Shown here in pieces: positions 1 through 6,487 of a DNA stretch of 25,514 bases. The notes beneath the pieces are model-generated. The model saw nothing but the letters and a program-made list of their open reading frames with translations. It was not told where the DNA came from and did not search any database. The position numbers were made by a program, and so were the translations under genes. The stretch is taken from IMG/VR virus record IMGVR_UViG_3300035661_000308, positions 1-25,514 of that record, one strand, 5' to 3'. Position 1 is the first letter of the stretch. Each line of letters starts with the position of its first letter. Source of the DNA: a virus.

Positions 1-127
1 CAATGTTTAACCCTACCTCTCTTTTTTCACACTTATTACATATAGTGCATGTACGATATTGGTACGTACCTGAATAGGTATTAACTAACTCTGACCACTT
101 TGACCAGTTGTGAAAAATATGGATCAT
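1..127 (-). CDS. Hypothetical small protein, partial (3' end outside window)
   Basis: An open frame starts at the ATG complementary to 125-127 and runs off the left edge, so only about 42 residues are visible. Its start overlaps the TGA of the preceding gene as ATGA, the same coupling used by its neighbours, which is the main support. The visible part holds a C-x2-C-x2-C cluster (CTICNKC) in a basic, Trp-rich context, so a small zinc-binding protein is possible. No function is recognised. Confidence 0.6.
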   Translation of the reverse strand, partial: MIHIFHNWSKWSELVNTYSGTYQYRTCTICNKCEKREVGLNI

Positions 128-627
128 TTCCCAGCCTCATTGAATTCATCCAGCGCTTTCCAGTAGGCTTCAATTTCTGAACGATAAGTAGACAGCATAT
201 ATTCAATATCTGTTCTCTCTAATGAACCTAATGTTGGTATCACTGGTGCTGTGCAAGGCCATCTATGTCTATCAAAGTTTTTGTTATCTTGCCGCATTCT
301 TCGCCAAACACTAAGGTTAATTCGGTAATTACCAAGCCCATCTTTAAAAAGAGTCTCTCCAACAAACACAGGCTTGCCTTCGCAGTAGCCTAGTGGGAGC
401 ATAATTAAGTCATTCTCATAGAGCGGACCAGTCTTATGGAAATGCCCATCATTAGTCCATGATGACGCAACTTCAATTTCGTTAGTGCAGCTCTTAACAC
501 CAGCTAACGGGTAGCTTCCTATTGCATCCCAAATCCCAATGCGTGCAGCTAGTCCGTTTCGCTGTGCGAAGGGGGCGCCAGCTTTTGCATGTTCTGCGTT
601 GAAAGGTTTTGTATGTTCTGGTTTCAT
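124..627 (-). CDS. Conserved phage-type hypothetical protein (167 aa)
   Basis: This is a complete soluble protein with no signal peptide or membrane segment. The opening (KPFNAEHAKAGAPFAQRNG) resembles a group of uncharacterised phage early proteins that begin with 'F(N/D)xExAxxGxPxxxRxG', here recalled as a general pattern. It starts at an ATG overlapping the TGA of the upstream gene and ends overlapping the start of the next one, so it is an integral member of the leftward early operon. The C-terminal third is acidic and Tyr/Trp rich. The biochemical role is unknown. Confidence 0.75.
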   Translation of the reverse strand: MKPEHTKPFNAEHAKAGAPFAQRNGLAARIGIWDAIGSYPLAGVKSCTNEIEVASSWTNDGHFHKTGPLYENDLIMLPLGYCEGKPVFVGETLFKDGLGNYRINLSVWRRMRQDNKNFDRHRWPCTAPVIPTLGSLERTDIEYMLSTYRSEIEAYWKALDEFNEAGK

Positions 628-917
628 TTCCCATCCTGAATAGCTGCATCAATAACGTCGTTCATTCTAAATTCACAGACTTTGTATTCTTCACCATCAA
701 TATCGAATATGCAGCCAAGATAATTTAAAAACCTATAACGCTCCGCATCCTTCTGCGCATCTGCCAATTCGCGCTCTAGTTGCTCTATGCGGTCATGTAG
801 AGCATCAACTACTCTGCTTGGCAAAACTACTGTGCTTTGCGCAGATGGGATCATTTTTAGTGTTATTGGCGTATGCGGGTAAGTCGTATCACCAATCAGT
901 AGATTTTTATCGCTCAT
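624..917 (-). CDS. Hypothetical coiled-coil protein (97 aa)
   Basis: A short variable N-terminus is followed by a predicted coiled coil (about residues 38-60, with RIEQLERELADAQKDAERY) and a small C-terminal part ending DAAIQDGK. The arrangement 'coiled coil + DAERYRFL...DAAI' is common in small phage early proteins of unknown function. ATGA overlaps link it to the genes on both sides. No catalytic motif is seen. Confidence 0.7.
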   Translation of the reverse strand: MSDKNLLIGDTTYPHTPITLKMIPSAQSTVVLPSRVVDALHDRIEQLERELADAQKDAERYRFLNYLGCIFDIDGEEYKVCEFRMNDVIDAAIQDGK

Positions 918-1093
918 ACATCCTCGCCATTTAATAATTTCATGGCTTGTTGATTTCTAATTTTATAATCGACTAAATCATGCAGATAGCTATTTCCAGC
1001 TCTCTGCGCCGTTTGTTTTTCACTTGTCAGTACAAGCACAAGAGTTTCTAGCCATTCAATCTTGCGCTTTAGTGCTGGTATTGATTCTTTCAT
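914..1093 (-). CDS. Hypothetical small protein (59 aa)
   Basis: The ATG at 1093 is preferred because it overlaps the TGA of the upstream gene as ATGA. An in-frame start nine codons further upstream would lie deep in the neighbour. The product is a basic, helical peptide with a heptad-like N-terminal half (ALKRKIEWLETLVLVLTSE), probably an oligomerising small protein. No family is recognised. Confidence 0.6.
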   Translation of the reverse strand: MKESIPALKRKIEWLETLVLVLTSEKQTAQRAGNSYLHDLVDYKIRNQQAMKLLNGEDV

Positions 1094-1395
1094 TCTGACA
1101 ACTCTAATACTGAAAACCATTGAGCCTTTGATGTCGGTATCACTGGCGGCTTACTCTTGCGGCACAGCGTAAAGTCATCCAGATTGCGCTCGGCTTTTAC
1201 CTTCTTTGGTCTTACTGGTACGTTCGTTCGTAGTGTCATAATGTCGTCAAGACATGCTTGCGTGATGTTGTAAATATCCAGTACGATTCGCGCTGCTATT
1301 ACCTCGTCAAAATCGCGCAATCTTCGGCGATATGATTTTCTGATGCACATTACGGCGTTTTTGTTTGGCCGGTTATTTGTTGGTAATAATTGCAT
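1090..1395 (-). CDS. Hypothetical basic protein (101 aa)
   Basis: The protein is Arg/Lys-rich, with an N-terminal basic stretch (IRKSYRRRLRDFDEV) and a proline-rich tail. It starts 29 bp after the exonuclease gene behind a purine-rich GAAGAGA sequence and ends in an ATGA overlap with the next gene. Basic character and position beside single-strand-DNA processing genes would fit nucleic-acid binding, but that is only inference from composition. Confidence 0.6.
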   Translation of the reverse strand: MQLLPTNNRPNKNAVMCIRKSYRRRLRDFDEVIAARIVLDIYNITQACLDDIMTLRTNVPVRPKKVKAERNLDDFTLCRKSKPPVIPTSKAQWFSVLELSE

Positions 1396-1424
1396 AGTCT
1401 CTTCGGGAATTACCCCGCACCTGG

Positions 1425-2102
1425 TTATTGAAACGTCATGCGCTTAAATAATGCGCGTGTCATGTTGATGTCGTCTTTGCAGTAGTCCGCAACTTCTAAA
1501 ATACGACCATCGCGCACATAATCAGCAACCATCGAACCGTCAATATCGCCTTTGCCTTTCAAGCCGCAAGCCTTACTGATCTTGTCTAAGCTGCCGCCAA
1601 CTCTTACGCCCCATTTTTGCATCGTGTCATAAACAGAGTCGTCCCATGGCTTGCAACTAAACGGGATTTCTTTGCTTGGCTTCACTTGCAAAACTACTGA
1701 GCGCTGGAATAAAAATCTCAGGTCAAACTCGATCAGGTTATGACCTATGAAACGTGGGCGCTCGTTTGGTCGTGCTTTGCATACTTTGTCAATTTCAGCA
1801 GAGAATGCAGCAAGCAAGAGAATCTCTTGCGCCATATCCTGTACTCCTGAGATATGCAACTCTTGCGCTGGCTCGTCATCAATTGCCCATCCAATTACAC
1901 ATACATGACCGAGTGCGCCATCGAATGATGTCTTACGCCAGGCTGCATCGCCTTCGGACTCGCGGTTTTCTTCAAGCCATGCTGCGATAGTTTCAGGCTT
2001 CTTGTGTGTTGCTGGCGGTTTTACGTTTGCGATAAATTCATCACGTACCGCTTTGCTTTGCGCTGGCAAAGTCTCAATATCTAGAAAAATGTTCATGTTC
2101 AA
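1425..2102 (-). CDS. DnaQ-like (PolB-type) 3'-5' exonuclease
   Basis: This is a 225-residue DEDD-superfamily nuclease. ExoI is the motif DIETLP with acidic residues D8 and E10. ExoII is HNLIEFDLRFL in the middle of the protein. ExoIII is YCKDDINMTRALF near the C-terminus, with the final Asp. Family members remove nucleotides from 3' ends using two metal ions. In phages this stand-alone form usually lies with SSB and an annealing protein, as here, where it follows ssb by 6 bp. That suggests a role in end processing during recombination or replication. The start could be codon 1 or codon 3, both Met. Confidence 0.88.
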   Translation of the reverse strand: MNMNIFLDIETLPAQSKAVRDEFIANVKPPATHKKPETIAAWLEENRESEGDAAWRKTSFDGALGHVCVIGWAIDDEPAQELHISGVQDMAQEILLLAAFSAEIDKVCKARPNERPRFIGHNLIEFDLRFLFQRSVVLQVKPSKEIPFSCKPWDDSVYDTMQKWGVRVGGSLDKISKACGLKGKGDIDGSMVADYVRDGRILEVADYCKDDINMTRALFKRMTFQ

Positions 2103-2108
2103 TCCGAT

Positions 2109-2498
2109 CTAAAAAGGAATTTCTTTGTCTATATCACTAAAATCTTGCGCTCTTGGCGCTGGTCGTGTTGCTGGTCGTGGCACCTCTGATTCCTCGCGCT
2201 TGCCACCTTGCAAAGCCACATCGCCCACACGAACGTCCATGCTCTTTCGCTTCTGTCCGTCTTTGTCCGTCCATTCGCGCTCTGTAACGTTACCCGATAC
2301 AGTGACCGATTTCCCCTTAGTTAAATACTGCGCTAATGATTCGGTACGCTTGCCAAACAATGAACAATTCCACCAGATAGTCGGCTTATCTTTTCCCTGC
2401 GAATCAGCAACAGAAAACGATGCTACTGGATCGCCATTGCTAAGAAATTTTACTTCTGCATCTTTACCTAATTGACCAGCGATAGTAATGTTGTTCAT
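2109..2498 (-). CDS. ssb: Single-stranded DNA-binding protein
   Basis: A 129-residue SSB with an N-terminal OB fold (NNITIAGQLGKDAEV, FSVADS, WWNCSLFGKRTESLAQYL, VTVSGNVTEREW), a short Pro/Arg-rich linker and the acidic tip DIDKEIPF that recruits partner proteins in bacterial SSBs. It is shorter than host SSBs (about 170-180 aa), as usual for phage copies. The ATG overlaps the TGA of the ERF annealase gene, so the two are translationally coupled and probably act together on single strands. Confidence 0.95.
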   Translation of the reverse strand: MNNITIAGQLGKDAEVKFLSNGDPVASFSVADSQGKDKPTIWWNCSLFGKRTESLAQYLTKGKSVTVSGNVTEREWTDKDGQKRKSMDVRVGDVALQGGKREESEVPRPATRPAPRAQDFSDIDKEIPF

Positions 2499-3082
2499 GC
2501 TGCTTCCTTTGTAGTGAGTTGTAATTTTCTTGCCGTAGCTACTGCGCGTAATTTTGAAAGCTGTTCTTCTGTCGCATTGGCCTTAACAGAAGCCTTTAAT
2601 AACTTGGCTATTTCTTCCACGTTTTCAGCATCGGTAATTTGCGTTTGCATATCAACAAACTGACTCTGTGAAAACTTATTTTCGGGTTGTGGCTTCACTG
2701 CCTCTGTGCCATCGTCATCTGCTTGATAAAGCCCTGTAATCGCTGCCAGTGCATATCTTCGGGAATAGGTCGCTGCGCTGCCATAACCCTGTGCATCGTT
2801 CTTTTGTAGTGGCATTGTTAGCTCATCTTCTAGCCATTCGCCCGACTCATGCATCAAGCGAGTAGTTAGGTTTAACTTTCCCGATTCACTCGGTGAGAAT
2901 GACTGTATAAATACAATACCGTTCGCGTTTAATGCAGGTTTAACCGCATCAATCACCGATTCAAGGTTGGCGTATGTATTCTTAAAATGTGGGTTCGTAG
3001 CGTCTTTGGCTGCGAATGTGATCGCCTGTTGCGCCTTGAGTAGCGCTGGTGCTAACTTGCTTATTTCTAGTGAGGTTTTCAT
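2495..3082 (-). CDS. erf: ERF-family single-strand annealing recombinase
   Basis: A 195-residue protein with the hallmarks of the ERF superfamily (P22 Erf-like): LAPALLKAQQAI, NPHFKNTYANLESVIDAVKPAL, the GI-x-F-Q segment, and the diagnostic QGYGSAATYSRRYALAAITGLYQADDDG block around residues 100-125. The family anneals complementary single strands and promotes circularisation or RecA-independent recombination. The start at 3082 has an AGGA ribosome-binding site 9-10 nt upstream. The 100-bp overlap with the preceding small gene is unusual but both starts have credible ribosome-binding sites. Confidence 0.92.
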   Translation of the reverse strand: MKTSLEISKLAPALLKAQQAITFAAKDATNPHFKNTYANLESVIDAVKPALNANGIVFIQSFSPSESGKLNLTTRLMHESGEWLEDELTMPLQKNDAQGYGSAATYSRRYALAAITGLYQADDDGTEAVKPQPENKFSQSQFVDMQTQITDAENVEEIAKLLKASVKANATEEQLSKLRAVATARKLQLTTKEAA

Positions 3083-3182
3083 CGTCTTTTCCTAGTTGGT
3101 CGTAATACATCTTGTAATCTGCCATTCCGTTATCGTCCACTTCTTGCAGATCATCGAAGTGGTGATTTTTTATCTTGCTCAT
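2982..3182 (-). CDS. Hypothetical small acidic protein overlapping erf (66 aa)
   Basis: The ATG at 3182 has an AAGG site 9 nt upstream and lies where the downstream part of the interrupted small gene ends (AAATGA). The first 33 residues are acidic (HHFDDLQEVDDNGMADYKMYY). The last third overlaps the erf N-terminus in another frame and looks like low-constraint sequence. A short leader protein whose stop was lost, extending it into erf, is an alternative. The overlap of about 100 bp is far longer than the 1-4 bp overlaps elsewhere in the operon, so confidence is moderate. Confidence 0.45.
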   Translation of the reverse strand: MSKIKNHHFDDLQEVDDNGMADYKMYYDQLGKDDENLTRNKQVSTSATQGATGDHIRSQRRYEPTF

Positions 3183-3307
3183 TTGGTCGCCTTAAAATAA
3201 ATTGCAACGTTGTATTTCCAAGTCATCCGAATCGCGTCAATAATTGGGACTTTAAAGCTGCGCTATTCTTTGTAATCCTTGATTGCTTTCTTGATTGGCT
3301 GCTTCAT
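3179..3307 (-). pseudogene. Small gene interrupted by an in-frame amber codon
   Basis: The ATG at 3307 overlaps the TGA of the upstream gene, and the reading frame ends in a TGA overlapping the ATG at 3182, so the frame exactly fills the gap between two genes. It encodes 14 residues (MKQPIKKAIKDYKE), then TAG at 3265-3263, then 27 more residues ending YNVAIYFKATK. The fit at both ends implies one 42-codon gene with a nonsense codon, possibly a TGG-to-TAG change. Suppression or a genuine 14-residue peptide cannot be excluded. Confidence 0.45.
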
Positions 3308-3504
3308 TTCTGCACCATCGCAAAGCCGGTCATATACTCGCCACGCTTCGCTAGGTCATATAAAACCTTGTCCTTCGCGGTTTTCTTTTGTTGTGCTACA
3401 CGAACGCGATACGCCTCATTTGCTGCGTGTTCTTTTTCTTCCATGTATCCGTTTAATGCACAGAGAGCGAGAAATGCAGCTATTCCAATGATCCAGAATT
3501 TCAC
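3304..3504 (-). CDS. Small single-pass membrane protein (66 aa, GTG start)
   Basis: The GTG at 3504 is chosen because it overlaps the stop of the upstream gene (GTGA) and has a GGAG site 7-10 nt upstream. An ATG six codons earlier would lie inside the neighbour. The N-terminus is a hydrophobic helix (KFWIIGIAAFLALCALNGYM) that should anchor it in the inner membrane. A basic, Lys-rich cytoplasmic helix follows. No holin or spanin motif is present. The role in early infection is unknown. Confidence 0.65.
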   Translation of the reverse strand: MKFWIIGIAAFLALCALNGYMEEKEHAANEAYRVRVAQQKKTAKDKVLYDLAKRGEYMTGFAMVQK

Positions 3505-3773
3505 GGTGTCATCTCCAAGCATTGCAGCTTAGAAATTGAATCTTCAACGCTGGCTATATCAAGATGGTATTGCTCTTTGATTGCCTCTTTCTTCGCATTA
3601 AGTATTTCAAGTTGACCAGCGGTCATGCTGAAATTTTCAGGTATTTCAAACTCAACATCTACCTCGCAAACCTGCACAGCGCCATCAACTTTCAAAGAGT
3701 AGATTGCAAACTCTGGCTTTGCCTGCCACGCGTATTGAGTCGCTTGTACAAAACATTTCATTGTGTGTTTCAT
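3501..3773 (-). CDS. Hypothetical protein (90 aa)
   Basis: A soluble protein with a beta-rich first half (CEVDVEFEIPENF) and a helical second half with coiled-coil tendency (LEILNAKKEAIKEQYHLDIASVEDSISKL). It starts behind a GGAG site and is the first gene downstream of the folded untranslated region at 3795-3981, so its translation may depend on that RNA. It overlaps the following membrane-protein gene by 4 bp. No family is recognised. Confidence 0.65.
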   Translation of the reverse strand: MKHTMKCFVQATQYAWQAKPEFAIYSLKVDGAVQVCEVDVEFEIPENFSMTAGQLEILNAKKEAIKEQYHLDIASVEDSISKLQCLEMTP

Positions 3774-3794
3774 TTCATCTCCAAGTTAAATTAA

Positions 3795-3981
3795 GTGGTG
3801 CCGTATTACTACGGAACGACAGAGAAACCCCCCCTGTCCTCACCACTGATAATCACTCTCTCGCTAAAGCTACGAATTGCGGGAAATATCAAAAACCGCT
3901 TGGAGCTAACCCAATTGAAAGCGATTATCAGTAGTTGCTCGTAACGTGAGCCATTCGGCGATGAAGGTCTAGGATCATCGC
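3795..3981 (-). ncRNA. Candidate structured RNA or 5' leader (multi-helix)
   Basis: There is no gene in this stretch. On the minus-strand transcript it forms successive helices: a 7-bp hairpin (3975-3981 with 3958-3964), a 4-bp hairpin (3948-3951 with 3937-3940), a 15-bp helix with two G-U pairs (3917-3931 with 3846-3860), then a possible three-way junction. The junction is closed by GTGGTG/CACCAC (3841-3846 with 3795-3800) and contains GACAG/CTGTC (3834-3838 with 3818-3822) and CCGTA/TACGG (3810-3814 with 3801-3805). The wobbles pair only on the minus strand, which is the coding sense here. No known RNA family is recognised. Confidence 0.45.
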
Positions 3982-3991
3982 GGTAGGTATA

Positions 3992-4837
3992 TCAAGCAGC
4001 CTTAACTTCTTCAATTGCAGGAGTCCACAACTCAGCATGCTTTCTAATTAAAACCAATGCAGCGCGGTACTCTTCGCCATGATTATTTGAACCATGCTCT
4101 GCATCTAGCGACAATTCAAATTCTTCAATCGATCCTGAAAAGCAACCTGCTTTTAATTGAATGCCATGGTCTGTAATGAATGCTTGAAGATAATCACTTC
4201 TTGATCCAATCGGGCTAAGTTGAAAATAAGGACGTTCGCCAATAAGTTTTTTACCGCCCAGATCAGCACAGTACAGATTGGCACCGCCCAGATCAGCACC
4301 GTACAGATTGGCACCGCCCAGATTGGCACCGTACAGATTGGCACCGCCCAGATTGGCACCGTACAGATTGGCACCGCCCAGATCAGCACAGTACAGATTG
4401 GCACCGCCCAGATCAGCACCGTACAGATTGGCACCGCCCAGATCAGCACCGCCCAGATCGGCACCGCCCAGATTGGCACCGCGCAGATTAGCACCGTACA
4501 GATCGGCACCGCCCAGATTGGCACCGTACAGATTGGCACCACCAAGATCGGCACCGCCCAGATCGGCACCGCCCAGATTGGCACCGCCCAGATTGGCACC
4601 GCCCAGATCAGCACCGCGCAGATTGGCACCGCCCAGATTGGCACCGCCCAGATCAGCACCGCGCAGATTGGCACCGCCCAGATTGGCACAGTACAGATCG
4701 GCACCTCCCAGATCGGCACCGCGCAGATTGGCACCTGCTTTCAATGCCATCAGCAAAGTAATCTTCAGTGAGTTTTCCTCTACATCATGCGAGAACAAAA
4801 CTGAATTTGTGTAGTGATTTTTTATTTCAATTATCAT
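3992..4837 (-). CDS. Pentapeptide-repeat protein (281 aa)
   Basis: Residues 1-35 form a short N-terminal region (MIIEIKNHYTNSVLFSHDVE). Residues 36-200 are about 33 tandem pentapeptides A(N/D)L(G/R/Y)(G/C), with Leu at the central position in every unit, expected to fold into a right-handed quadrilateral beta helix. Residues 201-281 are a C-terminal domain (FQLSPIGSRSDYLQAF...) also seen on other phage pentapeptide proteins. Some family members mimic DNA and bind gyrase, but most are uncharacterised. The repeats are almost identical at DNA level, implying recent expansion. A GGAAAAG site precedes the ATG. Confidence 0.9.
   Translation of the reverse strand: MIIEIKNHYTNSVLFSHDVEENSLKITLLMALKAGANLRGADLGGADLYCANLGGANLRGADLGGANLGGANLRGADLGGANLGGANLGGADLGGADLGGANLYGANLGGADLYGANLRGANLGGADLGGADLGGANLYGADLGGANLYCADLGGANLYGANLGGANLYGANLGGANLYGADLGGANLYCADLGGKKLIGERPYFQLSPIGSRSDYLQAFITDHGIQLKAGCFSGSIEEFELSLDAEHGSNNHGEEYRAALVLIRKHAELWTPAIEEVKAA
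4238..4732 (-). repeat. 15-bp tandem repeat array encoding the pentapeptides
   Basis: About 33 copies of a 15-bp unit, on the plus strand GCCCAGATYRGCACC with a GTACAG or GCGCAG variant. From about 4256 to 4450 the unit alternates between GCCCAG and GTACAG, giving a higher-order 30-bp period. Copies differ at only a few positions, and because the period is a multiple of three, several other frames stay open by chance. Confidence 0.95.
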
Positions 4838-4854
4838 TTTCTTTTCCGGTTAAA

Positions 4855-5172
4855 TTAAGAAACCAAATCAACAAGATGCTTAGTCCAATAATCAACACTG
4901 GTTTTCTTTAAAAATTCCACCAATTTGTCGCCTTGATTTTGACGAACTAATTCAGCAAGTTTTGTTTCAAATGGAAATGCAACGTCCCGTGAAGCGCCCA
5001 TCGTTTCACCGATAGCCTCAGACATATTGTCGAATTGTCCCCAGTAGTAATCTGTTCTGAAATCATTTACCTTCGCTTCAATCTCTTTCTCTTTTGCATC
5101 TTGAGCAGCTTCTAACTGCTCTTTTTCGCAGTAATGCTTGGCGGTGTCAACTTCGACTTGGCAGTAGTTCAT
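4855..5172 (-). CDS. Hypothetical helical protein (105 aa)
   Basis: The start at 5172 is chosen because its ATG shares a base with the TAA of the KilA-N gene (TAATG) and an AGGGG site precedes it. An in-frame ATG 19 codons upstream would overlap the neighbour. The N-terminal half is a charged helix (EKEQLEAAQDAKEKEIEAKV), followed by a part rich in Trp, Tyr and Asp. It lies between the KilA-N and pentapeptide-repeat genes in the leftward operon. Function unknown. Confidence 0.7.
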   Translation of the reverse strand: MNYCQVEVDTAKHYCEKEQLEAAQDAKEKEIEAKVNDFRTDYYWGQFDNMSEAIGETMGASRDVAFPFETKLAELVRQNQGDKLVEFLKKTSVDYWTKHLVDLVS

Positions 5173-5957
5173 TACATTCCCCTTGCTAGAGTTAATTGAC
5201 TTGCGACTGATTGAGCAGCTTTGTTGCACTCAAATACGCAAGCGTGATTTCCAAATGATTTTTGAGCTTCAACTTTATCGATTGCCAGAAGTTCAGCAAA
5301 AGCAATCGTGACCAACTCACGAGCAGACATGCTGTCGCGGACATTAGATTTTTCTGAAAGATTGCGAGACCGGCGCAATTCTTTGGCAGTGCCATTGAAC
5401 AGCGGTACATACATCGCATTTGTGCAATCACCAAAGCCCTGACCAGTAACACCATGCGATTGAAGTTTTCCGGTAAAGTCTTTACGAGTTGCTACACCAG
5501 CAGAACGGGCGATATGACGTTTTAAATCTTCTTGCGACATGCGATCAACAATGCTATCTGCGATCTCTGGCGATGCCGCTTGCACCTTCATAAACACATC
5601 ATTGACTTCCATGTGTAAAGCAGGGCTGAGATACTTTGCATAAGCCAAGGCGATTTGTTTATGGGCAAATGTGCCGCCGCCATTACCTCGGGTAGTTTTC
5701 CAAATGCCCGCTGCGTTCACGTTTGAATTTACTGCAACAAAATCAATAAAGTCACGACCAGGACCGCCACTAATTGACATCACTCCGGTGCTTCCTGATT
5801 TTTTAGCATATGGAGCTTGACCCCATTTTTTAGGCTCCATCTTTCCATTGACTAAACCGCGTACCTGCGCTTGTTTAAAAATGTCAGTCAATGAGACTAG
5901 ATCATCTTTGGCAGTGAAGTCGATTCCTGTCTTTGCTATATCTATTTGCGTTTTCAT
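5172..5957 (-). CDS. KilA-N domain protein (261 aa)
   Basis: The N-terminal half matches the KilA-N DNA-binding domain: LVSLTDIFKQA, the W-x-R/T-x-G-x-GGTFAH block (IWKTTRGNGGGTFAHKQIALAYAKYLSP) and F-x-KV near residue 130. The C-terminal half (about 140-261) is a separate domain of the type found in phage antirepressor-like proteins, with DSMSARELVTIAFAELLAIDK. It is the first gene of the leftward early operon, directly downstream of the operator-controlled promoter, with an AAGGG site before the ATG. Antirepressor or early regulator is the likeliest role, by family and position. Confidence 0.85.
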   Translation of the reverse strand: MKTQIDIAKTGIDFTAKDDLVSLTDIFKQAQVRGLVNGKMEPKKWGQAPYAKKSGSTGVMSISGGPGRDFIDFVAVNSNVNAAGIWKTTRGNGGGTFAHKQIALAYAKYLSPALHMEVNDVFMKVQAASPEIADSIVDRMSQEDLKRHIARSAGVATRKDFTGKLQSHGVTGQGFGDCTNAMYVPLFNGTAKELRRSRNLSEKSNVRDSMSARELVTIAFAELLAIDKVEAQKSFGNHACVFECNKAAQSVASQLTLARGM

Positions 5958-5985
5958 CTTTTACCCTTCGGTGAGTTGATGAGTC

Positions 5986-6014
5986 ATTAAACACCATGTT
6001 TAAACAAAACGCAA
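5986..6014 (-). promoter_or_regulatory. Leftward early promoter (pL-like)
   Basis: On the minus strand, a -35 TTGCGT (6014-6009), a 17-bp spacer and a -10 TTTAAT (5991-5986) lie just upstream of the KilA-N gene. The spacer (TTTGTTTAAACATGGTG) differs at only two positions from that of the rightward early promoter at 7410-7438, and both share the same -10. The palindrome 5987-6003 covers the -10, so repressor binding would block it. Confidence 0.65.
5987..6003. promoter_or_regulatory. Repressor operator, left (TTAAACA-CCA-TGTTTAA)
   Basis: A 17-bp perfect inverted repeat with 7-bp arms around a 3-bp centre. The same arms occur at 7421-7437 beside the repressor gene. It overlaps the -10 of the leftward promoter. 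This is the expected arrangement for CI/Cro-type control. Confidence 0.75.
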
Positions 6015-6028
6015 ACAATTTGTTTAAA
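5999..6028. promoter_or_regulatory. Second left operator candidate (TTTAAACAAA ... TTTGTTTAAA)
   Basis: Perfect 10-bp inverted arms at 5999-6008 and 6019-6028 are separated by 10 bp. The half-site contains the same GTTTAA core as the 17-bp operators. The right arm covers the -35 of the rightward promoter at 6020-6049, so one operator cluster could control both divergent promoters. Confidence 0.55.
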
Positions 6029-6049
6029 ATATTTAAAATAATTTATAAT
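6020..6049 (+). promoter_or_regulatory. Rightward promoter of the gene at 6082
   Basis: A -35 TTGTTT (6020-6025), an 18-bp AT-rich spacer and a perfect -10 TATAAT (6044-6049). It lies 32 bp upstream of the ATG at 6082 and its -35 is inside an operator arm, which predicts repression by the phage repressor. Confidence 0.6.
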
Positions 6050-6081
6050 CGATACACAATCAAATAAAAATTGAAAAACTT

Positions 6082-6408
6082 ATGAATATTAAAAGTGTCG
6101 CTATGCAATTAATCGCTAATGGAATTTTAGAAAGTGGGAATGAAATGACTCATGCAGAACTAATTGCAGAAAATAAGCGACTTAAATTAAGCATTGCTAA
6201 TGCACTTACATACGTTCAGGCATGGGATCGGCATAAGCCATTTGAAAATCCCGATATGTGTGGAGAAATGGTTTCAATACGGTTATCTGGTCTTTGTTTG
6301 TTAGCGGAAATTATTCAGCCGGGGTGCCGAAAAATTGCCGATGCTAGATTTTTAACTGGATATGAGCATCCGGTTGATATTGAAAGAAAAAGCTTTAATA
6401 AAGATTGA
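6082..6408 (+). CDS. Hypothetical protein in the immunity region (108 aa)
   Basis: A soluble protein with a charged helix in the first half (HAELIAENKRLKLSIANAL) and several Cys in the second half. The ATG at 6082 has a poor ribosome-binding site; the Met 20 codons later (gaATGAAATG context) is an alternative. It has its own operator-overlapping promoter and converges on the repressor operon at a shared terminator. Its position between the two operator clusters, next to the repressor, is where lysogeny-expressed accessory genes often sit, but no such function can be read from the sequence. Confidence 0.7.
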   Translation: MNIKSVAMQLIANGILESGNEMTHAELIAENKRLKLSIANALTYVQAWDRHKPFENPDMCGEMVSIRLSGLCLLAEIIQPGCRKIADARFLTGYEHPVDIERKSFNKD

Positions 6409-6415
6409 TAGACGT

Positions 6416-6437
6416 AAAAAAACCCCGACTAGCGGGG
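6416..6437 (-). terminator. Terminator of the repressor operon
   Basis: A hairpin CCCCG-ACTAG-CGGGG (6423-6437) with seven A residues on its left (6416-6422), which read as a T run on the minus strand. It should end transcription from the repressor operon. The plus-strand side lacks a strong T run, so it is weaker for the converging gene. Confidence 0.85.
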
Positions 6438-6487
6438 CTTGAAACTGCTTTTTAGGTATTTGCGATATTTACAGGCGAGTTTTTAAT

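Noticed and set aside
4238-4732. CRISPR array
   Set aside because: The repeats are contiguous 15-bp coding units without spacers.
4153-4814. Three further long open frames over the pentapeptide repeats
   Set aside because: They result from the 15-bp period, which keeps every frame open without stops; their products are simple repeats with no start signal.
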